Positions 19,621 to 33,400 of a stretch of DNA of 64,000 bases are shown here, piece by piece. The stretch's first letter is position 1, and the number at the start of each line of letters is the position of its first letter. This DNA comes from Psoroptes ovis (Eukaryota > Arthropoda > Arachnida > Sarcoptiformes > Psoroptidae), in assembly GCA_002943765.1 (NCBI GenBank), contig PQWQ01000002.1, positions 2,914,001 to 2,978,000 on the forward strand, in the 5' to 3' direction. Below the pieces are notes generated by a model. The model made no database searches, was not told where the DNA came from, and worked only from the letters and a program-made list of their open reading frames with translations. The position numbers and the translations under genes are program-made.

Positions 19621-22600
19621 GTGAATAAATAAAAATGCATAAAGGATTTTGATGTTGCTGCTGTCGTTGTTGTTGATCATATTATTTCGCATATAACATT
19701 TCGCAAATTTTAAAAACTTGAAAATAAATCATCAACATGTCTGATGATGATATGTTTGTAGCGATTTGCCGTCGTGAACGGCAACAAATGTCTGCTAAAT
19801 AAATGAAAATATTATTATTAATCATAATTATTATGAATACAACTACGACGATCGGGTGATAATATTAGATGATAATTATTATTTATTTAAATTAATTGAA
19901 ATGACGTTCATTCAAATAAATGAACAAATATTTATTAATATTGAATATTTTCATTTGAAATCTAAATTGTCGTGTTTACAAACTTATTTACATGTTTTTT
20001 CATCATGTACTTGTTTAATATTCAGCATATTTGTATTATTTTATACTATTTGATGGATGTTGATGCCAAAATACAAATGAAAGCTACTACAAGTTTATCA
20101 CACATATTTTTACATACATGCATAATTGTTATGACGCCAAAAAATGCTGGTAATTACATTTTTAACCCTTTAATTTCTTTTTGGTATTTTCAATTTTTGC
20201 CAATCATCTATTTATGTCATTTTTATTGTCAAAAATCCTGTTGTTCATTCAAACATTCATCATTTTGTTTTAGCAAATTTTTCATCAGTTCATTTATTTA
20301 TTCATTCATTCATTCCTTTAAATCTGTTTACTATGAATGAATGAATAAATTATAATTATTTTTATGTGTGTACGAATTTCTGTGCGTGAATTTCTGTGTA
20401 ATTTCTTCTTCATCAAAGTCATTTTTTTATCTGTGCCAAAAATGAAAAAATTTCCCAACGACTCAAATGTAATTTTTGACCTTAAATTTTGGGTTCCTTG
20501 TGATCCTTTTGAATGAATCAATTTAATCAATCCAAATGTATGTAATTTATTTTCAATTATCATCATTATTATGTGTCTGCCGTGCAAAAATTATGAAAAA
20601 ATTCAAATGTTGTTTTTTGAATGTGAGTCATAATTATAATATCATCAATATGTAATTCTGTATTCATAAAAAAGAGTAGATAAAGGTCAAATTTCGACCA
20701 ATGGACCATTGGATCATTGGGCATTCATGCAAAAGTACACCTTTGCAGAAACAAACACAAAAATTTTGACCTCATGAGAATTTTCCCTTTCCAAAAACCA
20801 TGAAAAAACTAAATATCAATCAAAATAAACAAACAAAAACAAAAACATACGTTCATTACATACATGAATTTTTTGATAATGAAAGCACTCAATTTTCCAC
20901 TGAGATCAAAGGTTGAAACATTTTCGGAACATTTTTGAAACAAATGAAAAACGAATAAAACAACACGAAATAGCAATAATCTGATTGATTGAATGCTTGT
21001 TTGATTGAATGATAGGTAATGATTGTGGCTATGGATTCAGTTCATTTTTTCAGGCAGATGGCTTCGAAACTAGAAATAAAATTATAATTTTAACTCTTTT
21101 TGCCATGAATATTTTGAAATTTCGACATTTTAAAATTCACGATGAGGCTCATCATATAATTTTTGAGAAAGAACAAGCCCTGAATGCGCTAAATTCTTGT
21201 AAAATTTTCATTTGCTTTGCTTTACTTCAAATGATAATTCCATTGAAAATTTATTTTTATTTCATTTTTTTTTCATTTTCTCGATTTCACGTTTGATTAT
21301 CAGCGATTCTCATCATCATTTATCATTCAATTAATTCCAATTATTACATCCAACCGGAGAGAAAAAACAAAATCAAATAAATAAAAATGAATTTTTTTAA
21401 TTTGTTCATCCATCGACAACAGCAACAATGACAATTACGAATGCACAAATAACTCTTTACTCTTACTTTTCAAGGGTTATAAAATGTTGTTGTAAAATTG
21501 TTGTCATTTGTTCATTTTATTATTACGTTTATATTTTCTTCGAAGAAATTTCTTTCCAATTTTTCCCTTTCTTATCTTTTTCAATTTTCAATTGATGTCA
21601 GACAAAGAAAAAGAGAGAGGAACCTCTTATGATTTCAATAGCATTATTATCATTTGTTATTTTGTTATTCATTATCATAATGGATTCATTTATATAAACG
21701 TATTGAATAATACGTATATGTTATTGAATATGTCATATGTGTTTATTTATTTGTAATTTTTTTCTGGTCAAATTTTCTTTCCTTTACAAAAAAACCCTTT
21801 CTTATCATTCAAACATTGATTATGTCGAAGAGGAATAACGAATGTATATCATTATTATTATTTTCACCTGAAACACACACACACAAAAACACACGCACAA
21901 ATATAAATTATCATTTCTTTATTTTCAATTTTCAGAGGGAAACAATCACGCATGCAAATGCCTGAGAATGCAAAAAACAAGCTTTAGGGACATTAAACTT
22001 GCCATTATTTGAATATAATTTAACTTTTTATTTTTCTCCCTAAAATTTATGTAATATTTTTATGTGTAATACTTTGCTTACTTTTTTGTATTCGTAAATC
22101 ATTTATTATTTTTATAGTTTATTGTTTTTGAATCAATTTTTGTATCCGATTCAAATCATTATAATAATAATTATAACATTCAAAAATAATGAAAATAAAT
22201 GAAAATGAAAAAATAATTCATAATTTTTATTTATTTTTCCATTTATTTTCATTTTCATTTGGCCATAAACAAAACTAAAAAAATTGTCGTTGGAATTGTT
22301 TTTAATGATAAAACACATGCATAACACCAATACAGGCACACAATGAATATATTTTTGATATTGGTGAGGCTCTCTTTTCGATTGAAATTCATTCAGAATG
22401 AAAATGAAACTGAAGAATGGTAATAAATTTTATCAAATACTAGCTACAACAAGACCAGCGACAATGAATTGAATTGAACAATCAATTTTTCACAAGAATT
22501 TTTGTGAAATATAATTATTTTTTATTTATTGTAGTAACGATGATGATAATAATATTTGTGTCACTTCATTTCATTTGTGTCTGTTGGTGTTTTTGTGTGT

Positions 22601-23143
22601 AACACTTTCGTTTTCCTTTCAATTCATTTTTCCTTTTAATTCGACATATATTTTAATATATGACTTTTATTATCAATAAATAATGATCACAGAATTCAAA
22701 TTATTCAATATACCCATCATGGACAACAACATTGATAGAATTGATCATCAGAATCGAATGGCCTCTGATTATTTTGAATAGTTCAAATTACAACCATTTC
22801 ATTCATTCATTCATTGTTCTTAATTAAAACTTTTTGTATTCATTCTATTTCGCCAGTTTTATCCTTTTATTATTTGTTTTTCCATGGATTTTTTAAACTT
22901 TCTTTTCTTTTTCATTTTATTATCATCATTTTCAATGTAATAGAAATATAAATAAAATAAAAGCATTAAATTATTGGCAGCAAAGAGGTACAAAATAAAA
23001 CAAAGCACACACACATACATTATGTATGCATATACAAACAAATGAAAATGATAATAATTATTATTGATATTGTGTACTTTAGGTGCCTCTTAACATTTGG
23101 ATATATTGTTGATATTTCTAGTTATTATTTGTATCACAAAACA

Positions 23144-23223
23144 TTAGGTTGTCCGAAAAGTTTATTCCGCTCAATCAATAGAGTTGCTCATGAAAATCAG
23201 CCAGAACTTTTCGGGCAGCCTAA
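23144..23223. mobile_element. 80-bp mariner-like terminal-repeat remnant (copy 1)
   Basis: The left end TTAGGTTGTCCGAAAAGTT (23144-23162) and the reverse complement of the right end (23205-23223) agree at 17 of 19 positions. Mariner-type inverted repeats commonly begin TTAGGTTG. The right end is followed by TA, while the left is preceded by CA, so one TA flank has probably mutated. Only about 42 bases lie between the ends, so no transposase is present. It is related to the copy at 30359-30440. Confidence 0.65.
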
Positions 23224-26200
23224 TATATTGTCGACTATTTTTGAAAAATATTTTTCGAAAATATCTCATCAAAATTTTCAGCTGATAATCATAATAATTT
23301 TCAGGAAAAAAAGGCTTGAAAATGATGTGTCGCGACATTTCAATTCTCATTTATCTCAATCGATGCTTGGCATTCTCAACACAAAAAAAAAGAAAATTTA
23401 ATCGACTGATACCTAAAATGATTGTCTAAACATTTATTTCTTATTTGATTTTCTTATATCTATTTTTTTAAGCCGAAATTTTGAGAAAAATTTTGGGAAA
23501 ATATCCATATAATTATACATGCATTTATGGTTGATTGATTTTTCTTGTCTTTGAATCAGTTTGATAATCAATTATCAACTGTATTATTGTCCTGACAGGA
23601 ATGATGTCTCGTCTCGTCGTTTATGTCTGTCAAATTGCTGTCAATCTTTCGAATCGAATCCTTTAAATCCTTTTACGCTTTATTATAATCGAAAATTACT
23701 CTATATTTCTTAAAAAAAAATTAAAAACAGACACACGTGACCATTTTTAAAAAATTTGTTCCAATTTGATTCAAGTGTATCATTATTATTATTATTTCTT
23801 GTTTACTTCGACGGCATTTTAATTATTCTGAATGATTTTTTGAATTTTCTCTTCCAAGAAATTTTTTCCAGTCAAAGATAATCCTTGATCTCGATTTATT
23901 TTGCTTGATTTAATTTTTTTTCTTAAAATTTTATCATCATTTTTTTCTTGCTTCTTTTGCTTGATTACTCGTTGACATTCGTAAAAAATTTTTCTAAAAT
24001 GAAATTAATTAATTTCTTGTGACCAACAAACTTTGAAAAAAATTCAATCCATGCAGCAAAAACAAAATTCTCTGCATTAGAAAATGTCCATAGAAAAAAA
24101 ATGAAAAAATGATCACAAACAGGAGAGAAACGTGTAATAAACGGTGAAAAAAATAATTTATTACTATTTGATTTCTACCGTTGAATAAACAAGAGCAAAT
24201 GTCTCTTGCTTGAAACGAAATTTGAAAATAATTTTGAAATTATTATCATTAAATAATCAAAGGGTTTCCCTTTGCTAAATGAGAAATGAATATGTTTTCG
24301 GTACAAATAATAATAAATATTTGATAATTTATAATTTGTAAATTGTCATAAATCTTTCAGATTTTTGTTTGCTTTTATTTTTGTTTTGTTTTTGTATCAA
24401 TATAATTTTCAAATGTCACTAAGGGTTCATTGAATTTTCGCATTGAATTCATATTTGTACTTATCGTCTATGTTTGTTTTTGTATAAATTTTAAAAATAT
24501 TTTGACATAAGATGACCTAATTTTTTTCGTTGTTCTCTGTGTTAATCATAATTATTATCATTTATGTTTATGTTTACTATTTAACCTTTTTTTCCATACA
24601 AATATGACAAATTTTTATTTTTTTGCTTAAAAATTTCTCGTCTTAAACTGCCACAAGCGTACCAATACGTTTTTGAACAAAATTCAACAAAACGCCAGAC
24701 GACGTAGTACTACGTCTTGTTTTGCGTTGTGTCTCTAAAGTCGCCGGCCTTTCTGGTCAAAGTTTTTTCCTCAAGCATAAACTTGAATATGGGAACACAG
24801 ATGTTTCGAGCAAATATTTTTGAAAATATTTAAACGTTGGCGTTCGCCATTGAACAAAATAGGCATTTATTTAAAGCGTAATAATGATGATAATAATAAT
24901 TTTTCTATCATATACAAACATGGTTTGTTTAAATATGAATACAATTCAAATTAGTTTTTAAAAAAATGAAAATCAAAATGAAAACGAAAATTCAATTTTT
25001 TGAATTTTATTTGACCAAAAATGTAAATATTGAATAGACAATTATTACAAATTATTATTATTATTATTAAAATTATTGAGAACAAAATTGGACAAAATTG
25101 AATTTTTTCCCTTTTTATTGCAATACTTTCATTGAAAATCAATTTTTTTTTAAAAGGTTTAACTGAAAAAATGACTCAAATTCAATCAACAATAGCCACT
25201 GACATTGGTCATTGTTTTATCACAATAATTCGATGATTGGAACAAATTTTTTTTTTTTTTTTTTTGAATTTTTTTGGCGATTTTTCATGTTTATTAGTTT
25301 CATTTTCTTCTGTATGAAATAATATCAGTCAAATGAGACTTTAAATGCGAATTAATGATACTATTCGACGATACCTATCATACTATATATTTATATTTAA
25401 ATTTTTATCAAATCGTCATTATCATTAGTGACCCGTTTTTCAAATATTTCAATGGGTGATATTCACACATAAATATTTTTGAATGTGAAAAAAGTGTTAC
25501 ATATTCACATTTAAATTTTGAATACATGAGAAATATGAAATTTTTATATTTATGCTAAAAATTATTGAAATTTTGTTTTTATCTTTTTTCTTTTTTGAAT
25601 TATTAAAAACTGAAATCATAAAATTTCATTCAATTCATTCAGATATCATGATATGATTCATTTTCCCTTATAACATTACGTATTTTTCGTTCTTTTTTGA
25701 AATACTCAAAAACACATGGTCAGAATTTTTTTTCCGAGAAAAATTCAACGAAATAAAAATATTGAATAATTTAAAAAATATATCCAATATGTTTATCTTT
25801 CCGGCATAAGATTTATTTATTATTATTATTCCATTACATTCGCATTCCTAATATCAAATTTGAGAATTTATTAAATTCAAAATTTGAAAATTTTTGCCTT
25901 TGAATATTTTGATATTGATAACGAATGATAATAATGATAATGATTATGTGTGTGCGTGTGTGGTCTGATAGATTTTTTTCATTGAATTTAAGAGAATTTT
26001 TATTTGAAAAAATTAACGGATGCTAAATTCATTTATATTAAATGATTATTGATGAATATCGGTTCAGCTTTTTTCAATAATTGTGAATATTTAATGTTTT
26101 TTACATCTGTTCAATTTGAATTCGTATTTGTGACTGCTTGTGTGTGGTAATAATCATACCGATTTCCGATTATAATAAATATAAATCAAAGGATTATTCA

Positions 26201-28074
26201 AAATTAAAAAATAGGAATTTTTGCGAATATTTAAATGGAATAATATTTAAATTGCGATTATTTGAATATTTGCAATAAATAAATATTAACCAAAATTCAA
26301 ATTTCAATTATTCCTCAGTTTGATTCATCCAATCAAATAATAAATTTCCATAAATAGCTGAATGGCAAAATAGACGAATTCGTCCAATAATAAGCAAACA
26401 ATTTGAATCTTCATGAATTTCCGAGAATCCTGAAAAAATTTCTATTTGTTGAGAATTTCGAAAATAAGATTACAATGATATTCATTGATAATAATCTTTA
26501 GAATCTTTAGATTAATTCTTCGAGATTAATCTTTGATTTGTATCTGTGAGTTTTACTCCCTTCATTAAGTTGTTTGTTCATTTTTCCATTCTCTTCAACA
26601 AAAAAAGTGTCATAAATTTTTCTTTAAATTAATTTCAAAACGAATGAACATAATTAAAATGTATGTTTATTTTCAGTTGTTTTTGGCAATCAAAAGTATG
26701 CAAGTTACCCGCCAAAAATAAATGTTTTAAAATCAATTTTTTTACAACCATTCATAGTAATAATAATAATTATAATGAATACCATGATATTATGATTATT
26801 ATTCAGTTATTCTCCCTAGTAAATATGAATGAAATTTATCTAAATAAATGAATGAATGAGTGAATGAATGGATTTTAATGAATTTGTACTATCGTAATTG
26901 TACACTAAGTGTATGCACGATAAATAACATTGAATAAATGCATGAACATATGAATCGAGTAAGGAAATTTATTAAAATAATCTATTAAATCTAGTATAAT
27001 CTATTAAAAATAACCAATTTTAAAGATTTATAATAATGATGATGCTAAAAATATATGTGAAAGGAAAATACCATCAAAACACACAGCGTGTATCATGCTT
27101 ATGTTTTTTGTGTGTGTAGTGAAATGTCTTCAAAGATCAAAATTTCGTTCATAAAATTAAAGATCATCCTTTCATCCGAAGAGAATTATCCTTTTTCTCT
27201 ATGATTCTAAAATTTGAGTTGTGAATATTCATGACAATCATTTTTAAGCAAATATGTGTCTAATATTGTTGATCCAAGATGTAAAATCTTAACCATCTCA
27301 TCAGAATGTATAATCTTGATCTCAGTCTGAATAATTGCCAAGAAGAAGCATCCTTTTTTTCGATTCCGCATTTTATAAACAAAACAATGAAAAACAATTG
27401 TAAATCCTACACGTTTGACATCAAATTTGACATTTTATTTATTTATTTTTTTTATTGTGAAAAAATAAAATGAAATAAAACATTTGAAAATTGTAACATT
27501 TGACAAATATATCAATAACAAAACAAACAAATAAATAAAGGAGAATTCTCTCTTGTAAAAATCTTTTGGGGCCAAACATTCTCGTTATACTTCTGCGAAT
27601 ATATAATCGAATAATAACACGTGCTGTGTTTTGCTTCTTTTCGTTTATTCATATTCTTTTCAGAATTTTTTTTCATGTTCAAATCTCAAACATATAATAA
27701 TAATCATAATAATAAGAATATTATTGAAACAAACAAACGAATCAATGAATGAATGAACAAACAAAAACAACAACTGTTATTTTCATTTGATTAGTATATA
27801 TTTGCATGTGATTGTGTATGTGTTTCTATATATTTCAATTGTATCAATAGAAGATGGTATAGTAATGTGCTGATCAAATGTTATTATTTAAATTTTGAAA
27901 TAATACAAATTCAATTTTAGAAAATTCGTCGAAACAAACAAAGTAATAATAATAATGATCATTCGTCATCGAATCTGTGTGTAGAAATCACATGTATTTT
28001 TCCAGTATTTTTTCAATATTTATTTTTTTGGACCAAAAATCCAAAAATTTCAATTGTTATTAAGCTTCAAGTCG
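23224..28074. other. AT-rich non-coding stretch
   Basis: No recognised gene. It includes a GC-richer patch at 24650-24790 with a 16-bp perfect palindrome at 24701-24716 and a 22-codon minus-strand ATG frame (24778-24710). Several T tracts near 25248-25264 and a GTGTGCGTGTG run near 25948 complete the picture. Confidence 0.5.
24685..24729. repeat. Palindrome / cruciform-prone inverted repeat
   Basis: GACGTAGTACTACGTC (24701-24716) is a perfect 16-bp palindrome. Outer arms AAAAC/GTTTT (24689-24693, 24719-24723) and CAAC/GTTG (24685-24688, 24726-24729) extend it with internal loops. Confidence 0.6.
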
Positions 28075-28230
28075 ATGCATTTCAATTTCCAAGTGAAAGG
28101 GGCCGCCGAAATACCCTTTTCGCACAGTTGCATCGCATCAATCGACATTGTGTCGATTGTACCGATTGTAAAAATTGTCCGAACCGAACCGTACAGAAAA
28201 TCAGAAAAAAAATTTCCCAAAAAATCGTAA
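28075..28230 (+). CDS. Candidate small coding island, unknown function (51 aa or part of an exon), weak
   Basis: ATG at 28075 opens 51 codons to TAA at 28228-28230. The peptide begins MHFNFQVKGAAEIPFSHSC and ends with a basic Lys-rich tail (EKKFPKKS). The same frame is open upstream to about 27985 and passes an acceptor-like site (TGTATTTTTCCAG at 28003). Codon third positions are richer in C/G than the surroundings. A competing minus-strand frame (28148-28050, 32 aa, MSIDAMQLCEKG...) covers the same bases. The patch also carries hairpins (28093-28125; CAATCGAC/GTCGATTG at 28139-28159). I recognise no family. It could be an exon, an RNA structure or chance. Confidence 0.2.
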   Translation: MHFNFQVKGAAEIPFSHSCIASIDIVSIVPIVKIVRTEPYRKSEKKFPKKS

Positions 28231-30358
28231 AAATTTTTTACCCCAAAAAAATAAAATAAAATGAAATTAAATAAAATATATTTTTCCATTGAAAATTTTG
28301 TTTTAAAAAAATATTTGAAATAATAGAAAATAATGCGACTTACACACCGACACATTGTCGGGAAAACAGTTAAGTATAACCCTTAGTTAAGAGTTATAAC
28401 CCTACAGGCTGTGCGAAAATGCATAATACCATTTTCGTATATTTTGGTACTTGTCTGTGTGTGCATATATTTTTTCCAAAAAATGAAATAAAATAAAACT
28501 CATTAGATTTCAACAACGAAAAATATATTTGAATTTAAATTTCAAAATTTTGTGAAATGAAATAATTTTTTTTTTTGGTTTGTTTGAATGTATGTGCTTG
28601 ATCCACACACAGTTGATGCTTTATGATTATTGCTGATTACTGATGTTGATGTCGATGCTGATTGTCGTTGTCGTTTGTTGAGCTTCTTCACATATACATC
28701 TACATATTATTTGCATGTGACGTGTGTCAAGAGTTTTTCAATGACGACGAAAAAAACATCAAAAATATTTTCTCTTCTTCCCCCTTCTCATTTATTTACT
28801 TATTCGATACGATTGGGGGTGGGTGACGGGGTTCATTCGTTGATTATTTGAATTATTACGATTGTTTGGATTTTGTTGGGCATTTTTCTTCTCCCACATC
28901 CATTCATTCATTCATTGATATTGTTTTTGTTGTTCGGGTTAAAGACGATATTTGTACAATTTTTTTCATTCATTCATTTTTGGGTTAAAATTTTTATTTG
29001 TCACTGGATTTATATTTATTTATTTTATTTTATTTCAAATTTTTTTTGGGTTAAAAATAAATATTTCCAAAAAAATACCCCCTCGATTCACATTTGAAAC
29101 GTATGATTTTTGCTTTTTTTTGGGTAAATTTTGCACCAAAAAATGAAAAGAAAGGATGCTTAATGTGTATGATTCACATGGAAACATCCATTGAATTTCC
29201 ACCAAAAAAATTGGAAATAATCAAAATAATGATTATGACGACTACGACGAACAATTTTTGATTATATTTCATTGAATAATAATAATATATTCACAAAGAT
29301 TGACAAAGATTTGAATATGAATTCGGTCAAATGTGTGTGTGTGTGTGTGACGAATAAGTGTTTCATAACTGATTGTTTTGTATGTTTATTTGTAAATTTA
29401 GCCGAAAATTTAATTTTATGAAATTCAATGAGAAATCGTAGAAATCTGTCAGTGACATGAACAATTTATCAATGAGAATTTGCATAAACATATTTTTCAA
29501 AATTAGAAATCACTCTGACCATTGATTGATTGATTAGTTAGTTGAATGATGAATTCATTTTGATGAATGCATAATGGTGTGTGTGTTTGATTCAAATTAA
29601 TCATTAGTCATCATGATCATGAAGAGAAAAACAAACCACAAAAATAAATGTCACGTGTCAAATATTGAAACATTTGAAAAACACGTGTTTAATTTAATAT
29701 GAATGGATGTTTATGCAAAAAAGTGAAGAAAATTAACAATTTTAATTTCAATTTCTATTCATTTATATTTTCAATGCTGAAATAATTTAAAATATATTGA
29801 ATGAATTGGGGTGGTACTCAAAGGATTGTGCATTTGAATTTCAGTTTTATTAAAATACATCTTAATCCATATATATGTGTCAAATACATCCATTTGTAAA
29901 AGGGTTCATTCTATTCAGTATATAAACGCGCATCTATTTATTCAGCCTAAAAAATGGGCTAAATCAAACTACCTTTCGTTGAACACATCTCTATATGGGA
30001 TGCTATTGCTCTATAAAAAAATAAATTCAATCCTTTCAATTCATTCATATTCATAGTGAAATAATGGAATAGTTGAATCAAAAATAAGAGATGTTTTATA
30101 ATATGATGCATCTATAAAAATATATTTTTATTTTATTCACATTTATTGAAATGTAAAATATTCTTAATTTAGCATATTTCTACTTTAGTCATCTTTACAA
30201 TGACAATGATAGTCATTTCGACAATAGTCAAAGGTCAAGGTATGCCTTTGTTAGTTTTTTTCCATCATTTTCTCAACCACATTTATTTTACAATTTATTT
30301 TTACGTTTTACAATTTAAAATTCACAATTATTTTTTGCTGATTCAGTAATTTCACTAT
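28231..30358. other. AT-rich non-coding stretch
   Basis: No recognised gene. A partial tandem duplication of gttaag...tataaccct lies at about 28370-28405 and a TG microsatellite at 29332-29349. Open frames at 28630-29146 are Phe/Ile-rich and repeat-derived. Confidence 0.5.
29332..29349. repeat. TG microsatellite
   Basis: Nine uninterrupted TG units. Confidence 0.85.
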
Positions 30359-30440
30359 TTTGGCTGTCCGACAAATTCATGTCGATTAAATGAATCTATT
30401 TGCCATTCGAAAATCGGCAGAAACTTTTCGGGCAACTAAA
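30359..30440. mobile_element. ~82-bp mariner-like terminal-repeat remnant (copy 2)
   Basis: It aligns end to end with 23144-23223: GGCTGTCCGA against GGTTGTCCGA at the left, GAAAATCGG and AACTTTTCGGGCAAC against GAAAATCAG and AACTTTTCGGGCAGC at the right. It is more diverged and its left end is degraded. Two copies of nearly the same length and internal sequence imply a dispersed non-autonomous family rather than two chance deletions. Confidence 0.55.
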
Positions 30441-33400
30441 TTTATTCAATTCAATTTTATCATTCATTTTTCATCTCATTCAATTGTTGAGATGAGAAGA
30501 ATTTCCTCGAATTAAACATGTAGAATTGATTATTTATAAAACTTGAAAATGTTAAAATTTAAATAATTTTCTTATGTTGAATGCAAAATTCTATCAATAA
30601 TCTTGGAATTATCTTTGAATCCTCCAAATCATCTATATTCTTCTAGTCCATACACATTCACTTGTCAATAATCTTGATTGGTTTTTTCGTTGCAAAAAAC
30701 AAAATTACTGAGGACTTGTCAAAATTCACTTGTAATTTTAGTTCCATTCATTCATGTTTGAAATGTCCATTTTTCATATTCAAAAAAAATTTTATAATCG
30801 GTCAACCATTTACTCAAACCAAATGACCCTTCGGCTGTGTAATGGTGCTGGTCATGGTGGCAGTCAGGGTGGTGGTGGTGGACACCTGTAAATAACTTGC
30901 AGTGTAATTTTTTTTTGTTACTGACCGACCTCGATTTTTGTGTCTTTGAAAAATTGTTGAAAGTTTTGCTGGGGTAAAATATACCCAAAAATGACCAAAA
31001 CACTTGTGTTTTTATTAATTAGTATTTGGTTTTATGATCATTTTTTAAAGGATCAGATAAAAATGGTAAAAATGTATGAAATATTCATTGATTTTGCCTG
31101 AAGGCTTGAATTTTTTTCAGGCATTTTTCTGCTCTTTGAAACCCTTTGAAATTTTTTGCGAATAGAAAAGATAAAACTGCTCTACATTGATCGGGTCAAA
31201 TTTTTTTTTCGCAAAATTTTACCACTTTATGACCTTTAATGGTCATCAATAATGTGTTGTTAGGTCATTGGCTTTTCCAATTCGTGAAACTTGCCGAGAA
31301 AAAAAATGTTAGAATACGAACATAGGAGAAGGGTGGTGAATCGAGTAGGGTACGGTCAATCATCAATCGATTTATTTTTATTTTTTATTAATTTCTTTGA
31401 CCGAATAGATTGACCAACATTTCTTCGAGGTCATCATTGTTATTATTTTTAGGCACCTCTTAGGCACTTAACAATGCATGCATTAATGTGTATGTAATGT
31501 TTGTGTGCACCACCACCCTAATGTTTCAACATTAGCAACAAACAAATAAAAAACTTAAGGGTCAAATTTCTCAAGGAATTTTTCATATGTTTGTATCACA
31601 AGTGACCATATTAAAAGTTTTCTTTTTTATTTTAGATTTCAAACCCGAAAAAAAGTATTAAAATTCTATCTCTTTCAACTTTGAAATGCACTGAAGGTCG
31701 TAGGTCAAATTTGACGAATCAAAGTCATTAGTCGAATCTGAAATTTGCTTTTTTCAAGATAACGGATTTTTCTTATCTTTGTAAAGAAATTTTCTCGAAA
31801 TTTTTGTTTTTTTTTGACTTTCAAAAAAAAAATATTCAAAAATAATTAATCAATCAATCACTGAATTCTTTCTTGTTTGAACTTTGAATTTTTTTTTTTT
31901 TTTTTTGAATTTTAAAACTTTTCCGGGATAACTTCGGCCAATTTTTAGCATGTTTCTCCTGTGTTTTTGTATGCACCATAAATGCCGACATCAAAGATGT
32001 CATCAAATGTAATAATCTTGAATCTTATGTGACAAATCAACATGTTGACATTTGCAACATCTTTCGATCGATGTTTCTCTGCACCGTTGATTTGTTAGAA
32101 TCAATCTTGAGGATGACCAGTAACTTTGACTTTATCACAAATCAGAATAATTACATTGACTAAGAATTTGAGAAATTTACGATGTTTTTAGCTTCATAAA
32201 CCAAGATTAAGATTATAAAAGTCATAAATCAGATAAGTGAATTATTTCAATGATCAACGATTTGAAAAATTTTGAATTATTATATCGCCATCTAATGTTT
32301 TGCAATGATTTGATTTTGAAAATCTTAAATCTTTAATTCATAAAAATTAGAAATTAGTTTCGAATCAAGCTTTACAGATGGCAGATTAGTGTCGATTATT
32401 GGTAAAAATTTTTCAAAAAATTCAAACCATTTTTTTGGCGCCACTATCGTCAATCGGGTTTTCTTTATGAAATTTTTATTTCCAAGTCAAATAGCTGAAA
32501 ATTTTTAATGCCATATGCTTGATGGTTATTCGTGCACTACAATAGTTAGCACATATACAATTAAGCTGGCGAAAACATACCCAAGCTAGCAAGTTCGCAT
32601 ATACCCACTGCTGCACCACACCACACACCAGCTGCAAGTTTAGGGTCAAAATTTTTTTCTCAAAATTGTTCATCATCATTAAAGAGCAAACAAACAAACA
32701 ATTCTAGACATTTCCCAGACATGATAATAATCAAAATGGCCAGCACAGAGATATGCATATAATGTTAATTTGAAAAATCTCTGATATCTAAGAAAAATTT
32801 TCAGGACAAAATATTTTTTTACATTTTCTTACTTTGAAAAAGATTTATTCCAGTAATATTTCCATACATAATTATAATCATTATGTTCAGTCATCATCAT
32901 CGAATCATCATTATTATCATCATCAATTGGTCAATTTATATTCAATAATATTCAAAACAATTCATGGAAAATATCAAAAATCATAAGTTTATCTTATTTA
33001 TCAGATTTATTCATCTAAATAATTATTCCCTCTAGTATAAATATGTTTCAGTATGAATATGTTTGATTGGAATTTCAATTTATTTTTTAGAAAAATAATA
33101 CATCTCAAAACAAATATAGATCAATATACAGATAGATAGACACGAAAAACATGAATCCAAGTTTCAGACATTTTTGAATTTTTTCTTCAAATTTGAATTT
33201 CTTTGAATTTATTATAATTGACAAATGAAAAATTCTAGCTCAGGACAAATAAATACTTCAATATACCTGCTGTGTGCGTGAATATTTGAAATTCGCTGCT
33301 GATCACCGATAGAAGAATTATTATCATCATTATTTTTCGGCCAATTATCATAATCAATTTCAATTTTTAGTATTGATTTTATATGCATATTTTCATTCAA

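Larger units (their letters stand above)
16494..23143. other. AT-rich non-coding stretch
   Basis: No recognised gene. It includes three spaced copies of tacgggttt (17694, 17707, 17726), a CAG/CAA-rich patch at 18702-18765 with a 9-bp stem (18702-18710 with 18724-18732), an AATA microsatellite at 19601-19620, and a T-rich acceptor-like site at 21053 followed by an 80-codon open frame to 21296 of unknown meaning. Otherwise ATTC/ATT simple sequence. Confidence 0.5.

Noticed and set aside
23042..23401. 119-codon plus-strand open frame
   Set aside because: It reads across the 80-bp mariner-like remnant and AT-rich flanks, so it is not a transposase or a host protein.
30226..30238. AGTCAAAGGTCA, nuclear-receptor direct-repeat-like site
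   Set aside because: GGTCA words are common in this part of the window and no promoter or gene is identifiable nearby.
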